Source: Paludibacteraceae bacterium (GTDB taxonomy: Bacteria > Bacteroidota > Bacteroidia > Bacteroidales > Paludibacteraceae). Taken from it: 52,738 nucleotides of DNA. The stretch covers positions 1 to 52,738 of the forward strand of contig JAFSXJ010000072.1 of the NCBI GenBank assembly GCA_017444065.1. The letters run 5' to 3'. The position numbers and the translations under genes are program-made. Of this stretch, positions 25,201 through 32,030 are shown piece by piece (position 1 is the first letter of the stretch; every line of letters starts with the position of its first letter). Below the pieces are notes generated by a model that was given only the letters and a program-made list of their open reading frames with translations, ran no database searches and had not been told where the DNA came from.

Positions 25201-26924
25201 TAGTTCTCCAATGAGTCACTAATATCATAGTGGACAACTAATCCGACATCTTTTTTATCAACGCCCATACCGAAAGCAGAAGTGGCAACAATAACTTGCG
25301 TTTCACCACTCATAAAGGCGTTTTGATTGGTGACTTTGTCTGCTGCTTCCATCTTTCCATTGAAAGGCAGAGCACTTATACCATCGCGCTGTAGACGTTC
25401 CGCCAACTCAACTGTTCGTCTCGTCCGTGAGACATAGACGATGCTCGGACAATTGTGACCGAGAATTAAATCTCTAAGCCATGTATATTTCTCCTCAGCT
25501 GTTTCTGCATGCAATACCGAGTAACGCAGATTCTGCCTTTCTGCACTTGCAGCAAATACTTTCAAATCTATTCCAAGCCTCTGCTTGAAATAATCACAAA
25601 TATCACTCACGACCTTTTGCTTTGCCGTCGCAGTAAAACACGACACAGCTATAGGCTGAAGTTGTTGCTTCTGTTCTTGAAGTTTTCGAATAAAATCACC
25701 TATGTATAGATAATCGGTACGGAAATCCTGTCCCCACACAGAGAAACAATGTGCCTCATCAATGACAAAACGCACAACATTACGGCTTAGCAACAAGCGC
25801 TCAATGGTTCGGCTACGCAACATCTCCGGCGCGATATACAATAAGTTGGCTGTGCCGTCTGCAACTTGTGAAATAGCCGTAGAGCGTTCTATAGGGTCAA
25901 GCAAACCATTGATAGTGACCGCATCACTTATGCCACGCTCAGCAAGATTATCCACTTGATCCTTCATCAGACTCTGTAATGGAGAGATGACGACTGTCAA
26001 TCCATGACAGTTGCGTCCTGCCATCAATGCTGGCAACTGGAATGTCAAACTTTTGCCTCCACCAGTAGGAAAGATTGTTAACAACGATTCTCCTCGTATT
26101 GCAGCTTCCACAGCCTGCTGTTGCATTGGCTCACCATCGAACAGGCGGAATTCATCATACCCGAAAAATTCTTTCAAACCGGCATGAGCATCTAATTTTC
26201 GTCTGCAATATTCACATTCTCCACAAGGTGTATCACAAATGAACGTCATTACATTATTCACCTTGGGATAATTACGCAACACCCATGCAGGAGTAAGAGA
26301 AGACAAATCATTTGCTCCTATTACGGCTAACGCATACGCGAGTTCAATAGGATAACGTTTCGCTACTGCACCTATATTGGCATTGCTGCATATCTTACTA
26401 TTGAATTCCTCACGTATTAATGTTCCGATATTTTGTTCTCTATTCTTGCTTTCACCATATCCAATATAAGTAAAGAAACCGCTAAACTCTGATGTGTGAG
26501 ATAATAGTTTACGATATATCTCTTTCCTTGTAGGAGATAGTTGTTTCCATGCCGCTATCTCGTCTTGAAACAGATCATGTGCTTTAATAGCATCGTTAAC
26601 CGGATTGTTCAACTCATCAACTTGAAGTTTATCGTCCTTCAATAGTTTATGATATGGTTTATTAGGGAACAAAAGCGGTGAAAGTGGCAAAGTATCAACA
26701 ATAGTATAGATATTAGACAGTTGAAGGTATTTTAAATCGTGATTGATAATGTTATGTCCACAAAGAGTGTTGCATTTTGACACAAATGCAGAGAATTCAG
26801 ACGCAGATTGCGTATGCAATACTGCACCGTCTTCGCGTACAGCACCATAGTCCTGTACCTTTTTGCTGTCAATGCTTACTTCTGTGTCAATGAATACAAC
26901 CATAATCAATATATCCTCATCCAA
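22230..26924 (-). CDS. Exonuclease-RecQ-UvrD fusion helicase
   Basis: This 1564-aa protein joins three enzyme modules. Residues 1-125 form a DEDD-type 3'-5' exonuclease (D13 and E15 in FIDTEVS, D63 in NIINHD, D111/D117 in NDAIKAHD). A Cys4 cluster (C230, C234, C237, C240) precedes a RecQ-type SF2 helicase (Walker A TGGGKS near 287-292, DEAH 389-392, GRAGRD 580-585). A helical region (about 600-1030) leads to a UvrD-type SF1 helicase (GPGSGKT 1059-1065, DEAQD 1165-1169, GDDDQNIYAFRG 1194-1205, NYRS 1228-1231, then IHKAKGREFDTVHLL and GLTRARHNLYIY). The RecQ part lacks the usual RQC/HRDC tail. Similar large fusions occur in Bacteroidetes under the name RecQ. An alternative start is M8 (26903). 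Base composition is A/T-rich. Confidence 0.9.
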   Translation of the reverse strand: MDEDILIMVVFIDTEVSIDSKKVQDYGAVREDGAVLHTQSASEFSAFVSKCNTLCGHNIINHDLKYLQLSNIYTIVDTLPLSPLLFPNKPYHKLLKDDKLQVDELNNPVNDAIKAHDLFQDEIAAWKQLSPTRKEIYRKLLSHTSEFSGFFTYIGYGESKNREQNIGTLIREEFNSKICSNANIGAVAKRYPIELAYALAVIGANDLSSLTPAWVLRNYPKVNNVMTFICDTPCGECEYCRRKLDAHAGLKEFFGYDEFRLFDGEPMQQQAVEAAIRGESLLTIFPTGGGKSLTFQLPALMAGRNCHGLTVVISPLQSLMKDQVDNLAERGISDAVTINGLLDPIERSTAISQVADGTANLLYIAPEMLRSRTIERLLLSRNVVRFVIDEAHCFSVWGQDFRTDYLYIGDFIRKLQEQKQQLQPIAVSCFTATAKQKVVSDICDYFKQRLGIDLKVFAASAERQNLRYSVLHAETAEEKYTWLRDLILGHNCPSIVYVSRTRRTVELAERLQRDGISALPFNGKMEAADKVTNQNAFMSGETQVIVATSAFGMGVDKKDVGLVVHYDISDSLENYIQEAGRAGRDPNMQADCYVLFDDSDLDKHFILLNQTKLSISEIQQVWKAIKDFTAKREQISCSPLEIARQAGWNDEDGKEIETRVKGAITALEQAGFITRGNNSPRIFATGIKVRSMDDARQRLMASSLFDDVTREEAARIIRSLISSRATAGGRGEEAESRIDYLADILGMKKETVVRNINLMRQEGLLADTKDMQAYINQANIARGLEDMLRLERFLLEQIKQDTTIYGYKQLNADAQAAGNPRCTVKRLHTLLHFLLVKGYIRKEEHTASESTSLRLQIDPQIALARFERRTELCRYVAKKLSSVATDKMITFSMVDLLKQYNASLQFDAFKATEKASLGDMEEALLYLSKAELLKIEGGFMVIYNAMQLHRDVERTRRYSKENYQLLDKFYQQRIQQIHIVGEFANMMVRDYNEAMQFVSDYFLTDYQEFINKYFKGKRRLQITKNITPAKYEQVFGALSARQRQIIDDKQSKYIVVAAGPGSGKTRVLVHKLASLLLMEDVKHEQLLMLTFSRAAATEFKKRLMELVGNAAHFVDIKTFHSYSFDLIGRHGSLEEADSVVRRAADMIENGDVEESKIAKSVLVIDEAQDMGEDDFRLVKALMMRNEDMRVIAVGDDDQNIYAFRGSNSAYLSSLITDYNATFYEMTDNYRSDRSVVEYANRYVRWIPNRMKRTPIYPISQQKGCVDDSADFNLFASNAILSGKTAVLTVTNEQALQVAYLLTQQGKHVRLIQATDGFRFVNLAEVRYFLKQIAHTEDGTISREEWETAKSRTEKIYTNSKLINAIRCFFKEFEITHCKFFRSDLREFALESNIEDFISTDGNTVFVSTIHKAKGREFDTVHLLLGSINGSDADKKRAIYVGLTRARHNLYIYKDLSLLDSQPSIVLSLSMHDVWLDYFRNKKEQVLGLRSGDNLRYDNGYLLSEQGDKMASLSTKMRERIKEMEDKGYSVVDAEASFILAWRPREEPDEVAVCLANIVLRRQIG

Positions 26925-27021
26925 TATGTTATTGTTATGCTTACTTGCTCATCTCATGTTTGTCATCGGTAAGACAAAATCGGTATATTTTATATAAAAA
27001 TGCTATTTTTTTGTTAAAACA

Positions 27022-27053
27022 TTTGCATATATTAAATAAATGTTGTATCTTTG
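27022..27053 (+). promoter_or_regulatory. Promoter pointing into the AAA ATPase gene's 3' end (antisense)
   Basis: TTTG (27022-27025) and TATCTTTG (27046-27053) have the exact 20-nt spacing seen at other promoters here. No + strand gene follows; a transcript would start near 27060, cross the 39-bp direct repeat and run antisense to the DUF4143 gene. The rest of 26925-27104 holds no gene. Confidence 0.6.
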
Positions 27054-27074
27054 CATCGGAATCCCGGGTAGCCC

Positions 27075-27113
27075 CTGACGCAAGTCAAACTATCTGGTAT
27101 CGTTTTATATATA
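27075..27113. repeat. 39-bp direct repeat, left copy, flanking the AAA ATPase gene
   Basis: CTGACGCAAGTCAAACTATC then TGGTATCGTTTTATATATA. The copy at 28513-28551 matches at 35 of 39 positions in the same orientation. The left copy overlaps the last codons and stop of the ATPase gene. Confidence 0.8.
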
Positions 27114-28352
27114 GTTCTTACCAGTAAGAAAATCCAATATATTCAGCATCAATATACCGTCATCCGTTCTGTGAGTCGGTATCAGACCGCCGACAATGAC
27201 AACTTTCTGAAAACTATCATTTATCAAGCGCAACGGTCGCAATTCCTGCGCAACTTTTTCCTCGTCGGGTAGCGCATAGGCGGATTGGACATACAAGCGC
27301 TCCTCGTTACGGTTGCAGACAAAATCCACCTCTAGTTGCAGACGGACGTTCTTGCCTTCAATCGAGGTGTTGTATTCCACATTTCCTACATCCACTGTAT
27401 AGCCGCGGCGCACCAACTCTATATAAATGAGGTTCTCCATCAGATGCGTCCATTCGTTCTGCCGGAAGCCCAAACGTGCATTGCGCAGGCCAAGATCCAT
27501 GAAGTAAAACTTCTTCGGCGTATTGATGTACTTTTTGCCTTTGATATCGTAACGTGTGGAGTGTTCAATCAGGAACGCATCCTCCAGCATATCCAGATAG
27601 CTGTCGATGGTGTTGTAGGATATGGAACTTTTCTTGGTGGTCTTGAAGGTGTTCTGCAGTTTGACGGAATTAGTAAGACAGCCGATGTTCGATGCCACAA
27701 CATCAATCAACTCTTTCATGTCTGCATCATCATTAAGATGATTTCGCTCCACTATATCAACCAAGTAAGTATTTCGGAACAAGTCGCGCAGGTATTTCTT
27801 TTTCTGCTCCTGTGTAGCACACAAAGCGGCACGCGGCAGACCGCCAAAAGTCAAATATTCACGCAGCAGAGCCTCTGTCGGATGCTGTTCGCATGCCTGA
27901 CAATACTCCGCAAATGAGAGCGGTTGCACACGAATCTCGTCACCTCGACCGCGGAAGATGGTCAGTACATCCTTCGACAGGAACTTGGCATTGCTGCCAG
28001 TGACATAAACATCCACATTAGGCATATCCAGATAACTATTGAGCACATCCTCAAACTCCGGCACATGCTGAATCTCGTCGATAAGCACGTAATACTGCCC
28101 GTCATCCAATAACTTGGCATCAATATAGTTCAACAGAGCATCGGGATCGCGCAACCATTTGTTGCGACGCGGCTCCAAGTCGATACGGATGATATGCGCA
28201 TCATCGACACCTTGGCTTTTGAGGTAGTCATAAAAGATGTGGAACAACAAATACGACTTGCCTACACGGCGCAAGCCGGTCACAACCTTTATCATGTCAT
28301 TGCCCTTTGACGCAATGAGCGCATCGAGATATGTCTTCCTGTTTATCTGCAT
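27105..28352 (-). CDS. AAA_14 / DUF4143 ATPase
   Basis: This 415-aa protein has an AAA domain (Walker A GLRRVGKS 26-33, Walker B L-I-D-E-I-Q 90-95, sensor region TGSNAKFLSKDV, FRGRGDE) and a C-terminal DUF4143 domain with a nuclease-like core, LQLEVDFVCNRNEERLYVQSAYAL. The family is common in Bacteroidetes, often in many copies. Its biological role is unsettled; toxin-antitoxin-like and defence roles have been suggested. The gene lies between two 39-bp direct repeats. The stop codon falls inside the left repeat, so the cassette boundary coincides with the gene end. Confidence 0.9.
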   Translation of the reverse strand: MQINRKTYLDALIASKGNDMIKVVTGLRRVGKSYLLFHIFYDYLKSQGVDDAHIIRIDLEPRRNKWLRDPDALLNYIDAKLLDDGQYYVLIDEIQHVPEFEDVLNSYLDMPNVDVYVTGSNAKFLSKDVLTIFRGRGDEIRVQPLSFAEYCQACEQHPTEALLREYLTFGGLPRAALCATQEQKKKYLRDLFRNTYLVDIVERNHLNDDADMKELIDVVASNIGCLTNSVKLQNTFKTTKKSSISYNTIDSYLDMLEDAFLIEHSTRYDIKGKKYINTPKKFYFMDLGLRNARLGFRQNEWTHLMENLIYIELVRRGYTVDVGNVEYNTSIEGKNVRLQLEVDFVCNRNEERLYVQSAYALPDEEKVAQELRPLRLINDSFQKVVIVGGLIPTHRTDDGILMLNILDFLTGKNYI

Positions 28353-28512
28353 TTTATATCAATTGTTTAGTCCTTATGTTGAAAATTTTTGCGGATAGAC
28401 GCATTTTTTTTCAACAAGAGCAACAAAAATCGCGCCTAACATCCACAACAAAAATGATGTTTTCTTAACTAATCAAACCACGTCTCCGGCTTCATGTCTT
28501 CCCCGGTACTCT

Positions 28513-28551
28513 CTGACGCAACTCTAACTATCGGGTATCGTTTTTTATATA
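28513..28551. repeat. 39-bp direct repeat, right copy
   Basis: CTGACGCAACTCTAACTATC then GGGTATCGTTTTTTATATA. It partners the copy at 27075-27113, with substitutions at four positions. Together they bracket the DUF4143 ATPase gene and about 160 bp upstream of its start. Confidence 0.8.
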
Positions 28552-28689
28552 AATATTTGCCATGGCATAAGTGGCACAAATGGCACTTCCGCCATCACAC
28601 TTTTCCTATTTCTGCCACTTCTGCCACTTCTGCCATGTCAAATTTTGCTTGACCGACAATTTTCCGAGCCACCATCTGTCTTTCGAGCC

Positions 28690-28790
28690 CCCGACGCAAC
28701 TTGCTAAGTTGTGGCGGGAAGAGCCGAGGCAATTGTGCGCTCTATGCCGCCACGTGGCATCTGTTAGCACAATTTGCCGAAGGCGAGCGT
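28690..28790 (+). repeat. Double-hairpin element, copy A
   Basis: Hairpin 1 pairs CAACTT with AAGTTG around GCT (28698-28712). Hairpin 2 has outer arms GGCAATTGTGC (28728-28738) and GCACAATTTGCC (28767-28778) with an inner ATGCC/GGCAT stem (28744-28748/28756-28760). Copy B at 49501-49597 shares the frame GAGC-GAGGCA...ATGCCGC...GGCATC...TTGCCGAA, but its arm sequences differ and still pair. Confidence 0.7.
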
Positions 28791-28885
28791 TAGTTGTTCT
28801 TAGTGATTCTTAGTTATTCGTTAAGCATTACCGAGGGTAAACCCTATGCAACAGCAGGGCATTCCCTACTCTTCACCCACGCCGC

Positions 28886-29602
28886 TCATTTCTCCGCCAC
28901 CATCTTCTCAAACAGGCTCCCCTTCGGCACAGGTGCCACAATCGTCAACGGCTCTTTGTGAGGCTCTCCGGTCGTACAATCGCTTTGAGACACCCGCTGC
29001 ACCGGATGCACAAACGTTATCTCCCTGGCATGCAGGCTGATGCTGCCGTCAGGATTGCTGCGCTTGGCGCCGTACTTCAGGTCACCTTTGATCGGGCAGC
29101 CTATCGCCGCCAGCTGGCAGCGTATCTGATGATGCCTGCCCGTCAGCAGTTCCACCTCTAACAGCGTGTAGTGCTCGCCACGTACCAAAGTCCGATAGTT
29201 CAATATAGCCAGCTTGGCATCTTTCGCGCCGGTTTTGGCTATATACGACTTGTTCTGCGCCTCGTTGCGTATCAGCTGGTTCTCCAGCCGTCCCTCTGCC
29301 ATCTTCGGCGCACCTTGCACAATCGCCCAATACGTCTTCTTGATAGCCTCATGGTCCTGGAACATCTCGTTAAGCCTGACCAGTGCCTTGCTTGTCCGCG
29401 CAAACAGCACCACACCGCTCGTCGGTCTGTCAAGCCTGTGCGGCACACCCAGAAAGACCTCGCCGGGCTTGTTGTACTTGACCTTGATATACTCCTTGAG
29501 CATCTCCGACAGCGGTTTGTCGCCGGTCTTGTCGCCCTGCACAATCTCCCCGGGAGCCTTGTTGACGGCTATAATATGGTTGTCTTCATACAGAATTTCC
29601 AT
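28886..29602 (-). CDS. RluA-family pseudouridine synthase
   Basis: This 238-aa enzyme isomerises uridines in rRNA or tRNA. The catalytic aspartate lies in VPHRLDRPTSGVVLFARTS, and GRHHQIRCQLAAIGCPIKGDLKYGA is the family's second signature. It lacks an S4 domain, so it is nearer the RluC/TruC-type short forms; the target base is not predictable. An in-frame ATG at 29632 exists, but the promoter TATCTTTG lies inside that extension, so ATG 29602 (M-E-I-L-Y-E-D) is the start. Confidence 0.9.
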   Translation of the reverse strand: MEILYEDNHIIAVNKAPGEIVQGDKTGDKPLSEMLKEYIKVKYNKPGEVFLGVPHRLDRPTSGVVLFARTSKALVRLNEMFQDHEAIKKTYWAIVQGAPKMAEGRLENQLIRNEAQNKSYIAKTGAKDAKLAILNYRTLVRGEHYTLLEVELLTGRHHQIRCQLAAIGCPIKGDLKYGAKRSNPDGSISLHAREITFVHPVQRVSQSDCTTGEPHKEPLTIVAPVPKGSLFEKMVAEK

Positions 29603-29621
29603 AACATGACTTTTACGCGTA

Positions 29622-29653
29622 CAAAGATACAAAAAAAATCAGACATTTGCAAA
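29622..29653 (-). promoter_or_regulatory. Promoter of the RluA-family gene
   Basis: On the - strand, TATCTTTG (29622-29629) and TTTG (29650-29653) are 20 nt apart. The expected transcript starts about 15 nt before ATG 29602, a very short leader. The divergent plsC promoter is about 60 bp away. Confidence 0.8.
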
Positions 29654-29710
29654 AAAAATGTGTATAATTTGAATAAAAATTCAGTTGATTGACATTTTTT
29701 TGTGAAAAGT

Positions 29711-29742
29711 GTTGGAAATTCAAATTATATTTTGTATCTTTG
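29711..29742 (+). promoter_or_regulatory. Promoter of plsC
   Basis: GTTG (29711-29714) and TATCTTTG (29735-29742) are 20 nt apart. The predicted transcript start near 29749 leaves a leader of about 23 nt before ATG 29772. Confidence 0.75.
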
Positions 29743-29771
29743 AACATTTTTTTGTTGCATACTGCACATTA

Positions 29772-30773
29772 ATGGCAAAGATATACGAACCGGACAGGCT
29801 CTACGAGTTCCTTCGTCCGATGCAGGACTGGCTGTTCCGCCATTCCTATCGTCGGTTTGAGCAAGTGGGGCTGGACAAGATACCTACGGACGGAGCTGTC
29901 ATCTTCGCTCCCAACCACTGCAACGCGTTATGCGACGCGCTCGCGGTGTTGAGCCTTGGCATGGAGCGTAAGGTGTTTGTGGCGCGCGCGGACATCTTCC
30001 GCAAGCCTACCCTGCGCAAGATTCTCACCTGGCTGAAGATCATGCCCATCCGCCGTATGCGCGACGGAGCGAACGCCGTCTTGCATAACGACGAGACCGA
30101 ACAAATGGCGGTAGAGACCCTGCGCCACGGCGTGAAGTTCTGCATCCTGCCCGAGGGCACGCACCGCACCAAGCACTCCCTGTTGCCGCTCAAGAAAGGC
30201 ATCTTCCGCATCGCCCTGCGCGCCAACGAGGCGTTCGGGCGTGAGAAACCCGTGTATATCGTGCCGGTAGGACTGGAGTACGGCGACTACTTCCACCTGT
30301 GGGACACACTGCTCATCAATATCGGCGACCCGCTGAACGTAACAGCGTTCGTGCGCGAACACCCAGAACTCGACCAGCCGCAGCTCATCAACGCCCTTAT
30401 CCCCGAGTTGACGGAGCGCATGCAGCGGTCGTTCCTCTGGGTGCCCGACGATGAGAACTACGAGCAGAACTGGGCAGCCCTCAGCGCCAATCCGCCTGCG
30501 CCGTTCGACAGAATGCAGAAACGCCGCGTACCGCGAGGGCTGCGCTTGACGGGATTAGTGCTCACAAGCCCCTTGTTTGTGCTCTGCGCCGCACTGACCA
30601 TACCCCTGTGGGGCACGATGCTATACGTGCGCAGGCATGTAGCCGACCCGGCGTTCCACAACTCCGTGCAATACGTGATGCACTTCCTGCTCATTCCGCT
30701 CAGCCTGTTCTTGGCTTGGCTGCCATGGGGGGGACTGCAGGAGTGGATGTACCAACTCCGACAACTGAAATAA
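29772..30773 (+). CDS. PlsC-type glycerol-phosphate acyltransferase
   Basis: This 333-aa membrane-associated acyltransferase for phospholipid synthesis has the acceptor motif NHCNALCDA near residue 44, with five residues between His and Asp, a variant I associate with a Bacteroidetes subgroup. The substrate motif LPEGTHR (FCILPEGTHRTKHSLLPLKKG) follows. C-terminal hydrophobic segments at about 258-285 and 298-325 anchor it. The longer frame from 29709 would place the promoter inside the gene, so ATG 29772 (M-A-K-I-Y-E-P) is chosen. The DUF819 gene follows after 39 nt. Confidence 0.9.
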   Translation: MAKIYEPDRLYEFLRPMQDWLFRHSYRRFEQVGLDKIPTDGAVIFAPNHCNALCDALAVLSLGMERKVFVARADIFRKPTLRKILTWLKIMPIRRMRDGANAVLHNDETEQMAVETLRHGVKFCILPEGTHRTKHSLLPLKKGIFRIALRANEAFGREKPVYIVPVGLEYGDYFHLWDTLLINIGDPLNVTAFVREHPELDQPQLINALIPELTERMQRSFLWVPDDENYEQNWAALSANPPAPFDRMQKRRVPRGLRLTGLVLTSPLFVLCAALTIPLWGTMLYVRRHVADPAFHNSVQYVMHFLLIPLSLFLAWLPWGGLQEWMYQLRQLK

Positions 30774-30775
30774 AC

Positions 30776-30795
30776 AGCAGCCACATTTGGCTGCT
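30776..30795 (+). promoter_or_regulatory. Leader palindrome before the DUF819 gene
   Basis: AGCAGCCA (30776-30783) and TGGCTGCT (30788-30795) form a perfect 8-bp stem with a CATT loop, ending 17 nt before ATG 30813. It has no T tract. It is of the same type as the palindromes before the CoA-transferase, gdhA and hpt genes. Confidence 0.65.
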
Positions 30796-30812
30796 ACATA
30801 AATAACTGAATA

Positions 30813-31991
30813 ATGATAAGAGTATATCTGATTATTGCACTTTATGTGCTGCTGCCCGTAGCCATCATCGAATGTTTCAAGCGATGGCGTTGGGCGAAAC
30901 GGACAGGCACTGTCGTCATGGCTTATGCCATCGGCATCATCTTCGCCCTGACAGGGTTCGTGCATTTCGACATGGGCACAGACGCCCAGGTCACGTTCAG
31001 CAAACTGCAATCGACACTGATGTCCATCGCGGTGCCGCTGGCTATCCCGCTTATGCTGTTCAACTGCGACTTCAAGCTCTGGACCAAAGCCCTGCCAAAG
31101 ACCACATGGTCACTCGTCTGTGGCTTGGGAGCCGTGCTGACCGCAGTCATCAGCGGCTACTTTATCTTCCGCGGACGCGGAATCCCTGAGTTCGAAAAGG
31201 TCTGCGCAATGATGACCGGCATCTACACCGGCGGCACCATGAACTTCAACGCCTTAGGCGCCTCACTCGGCGTGGACAAAACAGTCATGGCTATAGTCCT
31301 CGCATTTGAGATGGTGCTCACCACCCCGTACATCTTCTTCATCATAGGCGGTGGTTATAAGGTCTTCCGCAAGATTCTGCCTTATCCTGACATCACTTGG
31401 CGCGGTAATCGCGACAGCGATGTGGAGACCAAAGACGTCGAGGACTACCACGGGATGTTCGCCAAGCAGAATGTTGGCGGCATGTTCGCTGGCTTGGGAC
31501 TCAGTGTGATAATTCTGGTATTAGGCGCCGGACTGGCACTCCTGCTGACCGGCACGCTCAACGAGCTTGTCATCATCCTCACCATCACCACGCTGTCAAT
31601 CATTGCTTCGTTCTTCAAGCCCGTGCGCGAACTGCCCAAGACGTTCGAACTGGGAATGTTCTTCATCCTCATCTTCTCGGTCATTGTGGCATCGCTGTTC
31701 GACATCCACAGCGTCAACGGAGGTTCGATGATGATTGGTCTGTTCGTGGGATGGGTTATCCTGATGTCGGCTGGCTTGCACCTGCTGCTGTGCCGCGTAG
31801 CCAAAGTGAGCGGCGACCTCTTCTGCGTCAGCCAGATTGCCCTGCTATGCTCACCGCCGTTCGTGCCGCCGGTTGTGGGAGCGATGGGCAACAAGAAAGT
31901 GCTGATTTCCGGTATAGCCATCGGACTCGTCGGCTATGCCATCGGCACGTATTTAGGTGTAGCAATCATGTATCTGTTAAGCGCGATATAG
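30813..31991 (+). CDS. DUF819 family membrane protein
   Basis: This 392-aa protein has about ten hydrophobic helices and the DUF819 hallmarks MMTGIYTGGTMNFNALG and CSPPFVPPVVGAMGNKKVL near the C-terminus. It resembles bacterial secondary transporters, but its substrate is unknown. The central polar stretch (about 190-215, WRGNRDSDVETKDVEDYHG) is a probable cytoplasmic loop. It follows plsC by 39 nt and may be cotranscribed. Length is normal for the family. Confidence 0.87.
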   Translation: MIRVYLIIALYVLLPVAIIECFKRWRWAKRTGTVVMAYAIGIIFALTGFVHFDMGTDAQVTFSKLQSTLMSIAVPLAIPLMLFNCDFKLWTKALPKTTWSLVCGLGAVLTAVISGYFIFRGRGIPEFEKVCAMMTGIYTGGTMNFNALGASLGVDKTVMAIVLAFEMVLTTPYIFFIIGGGYKVFRKILPYPDITWRGNRDSDVETKDVEDYHGMFAKQNVGGMFAGLGLSVIILVLGAGLALLLTGTLNELVIILTITTLSIIASFFKPVRELPKTFELGMFFILIFSVIVASLFDIHSVNGGSMMIGLFVGWVILMSAGLHLLLCRVAKVSGDLFCVSQIALLCSPPFVPPVVGAMGNKKVLISGIAIGLVGYAIGTYLGVAIMYLLSAI

Positions 31992-32030
31992 ATATAAATT
32001 GAAAGGTGAAAAGTGAAAATAAAAGGTAAA

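Larger units (their letters stand above)
28353..28885. other. 533-bp intergenic region rich in repeats, no gene
   Basis: I see no coding sequence. It contains the right 39-bp direct repeat (28513-28551), AAGTGGCA at 28569 inverted against TGCCACTT at 28613 and 28622, a period-9 TTCTGCCAC array (28611-28637), and a double-hairpin element (28690-28790). The short open frames here read H-F-C-H-F-C and are repeat artefacts. Confidence 0.7.

Noticed and set aside
28605..28645. Regular TTCTGCCAC repeats that could suggest a CRISPR array
   Set aside because: The units are 9 bp, directly adjacent, without spacers, and no cas gene is present. It is a simple tandem repeat.
29603..29632. Longer N-terminus for the RluA-family gene starting at 29632
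   Set aside because: The extension's first codons are the TATCTTTG promoter box itself; the conserved start M-E-I-L-Y-E-D is at 29602.
29709..29771. Longer N-terminus for PlsC from 29709
   Set aside because: The 21 extra residues would be encoded by the promoter region with TATCTTTG at 29735-29742.
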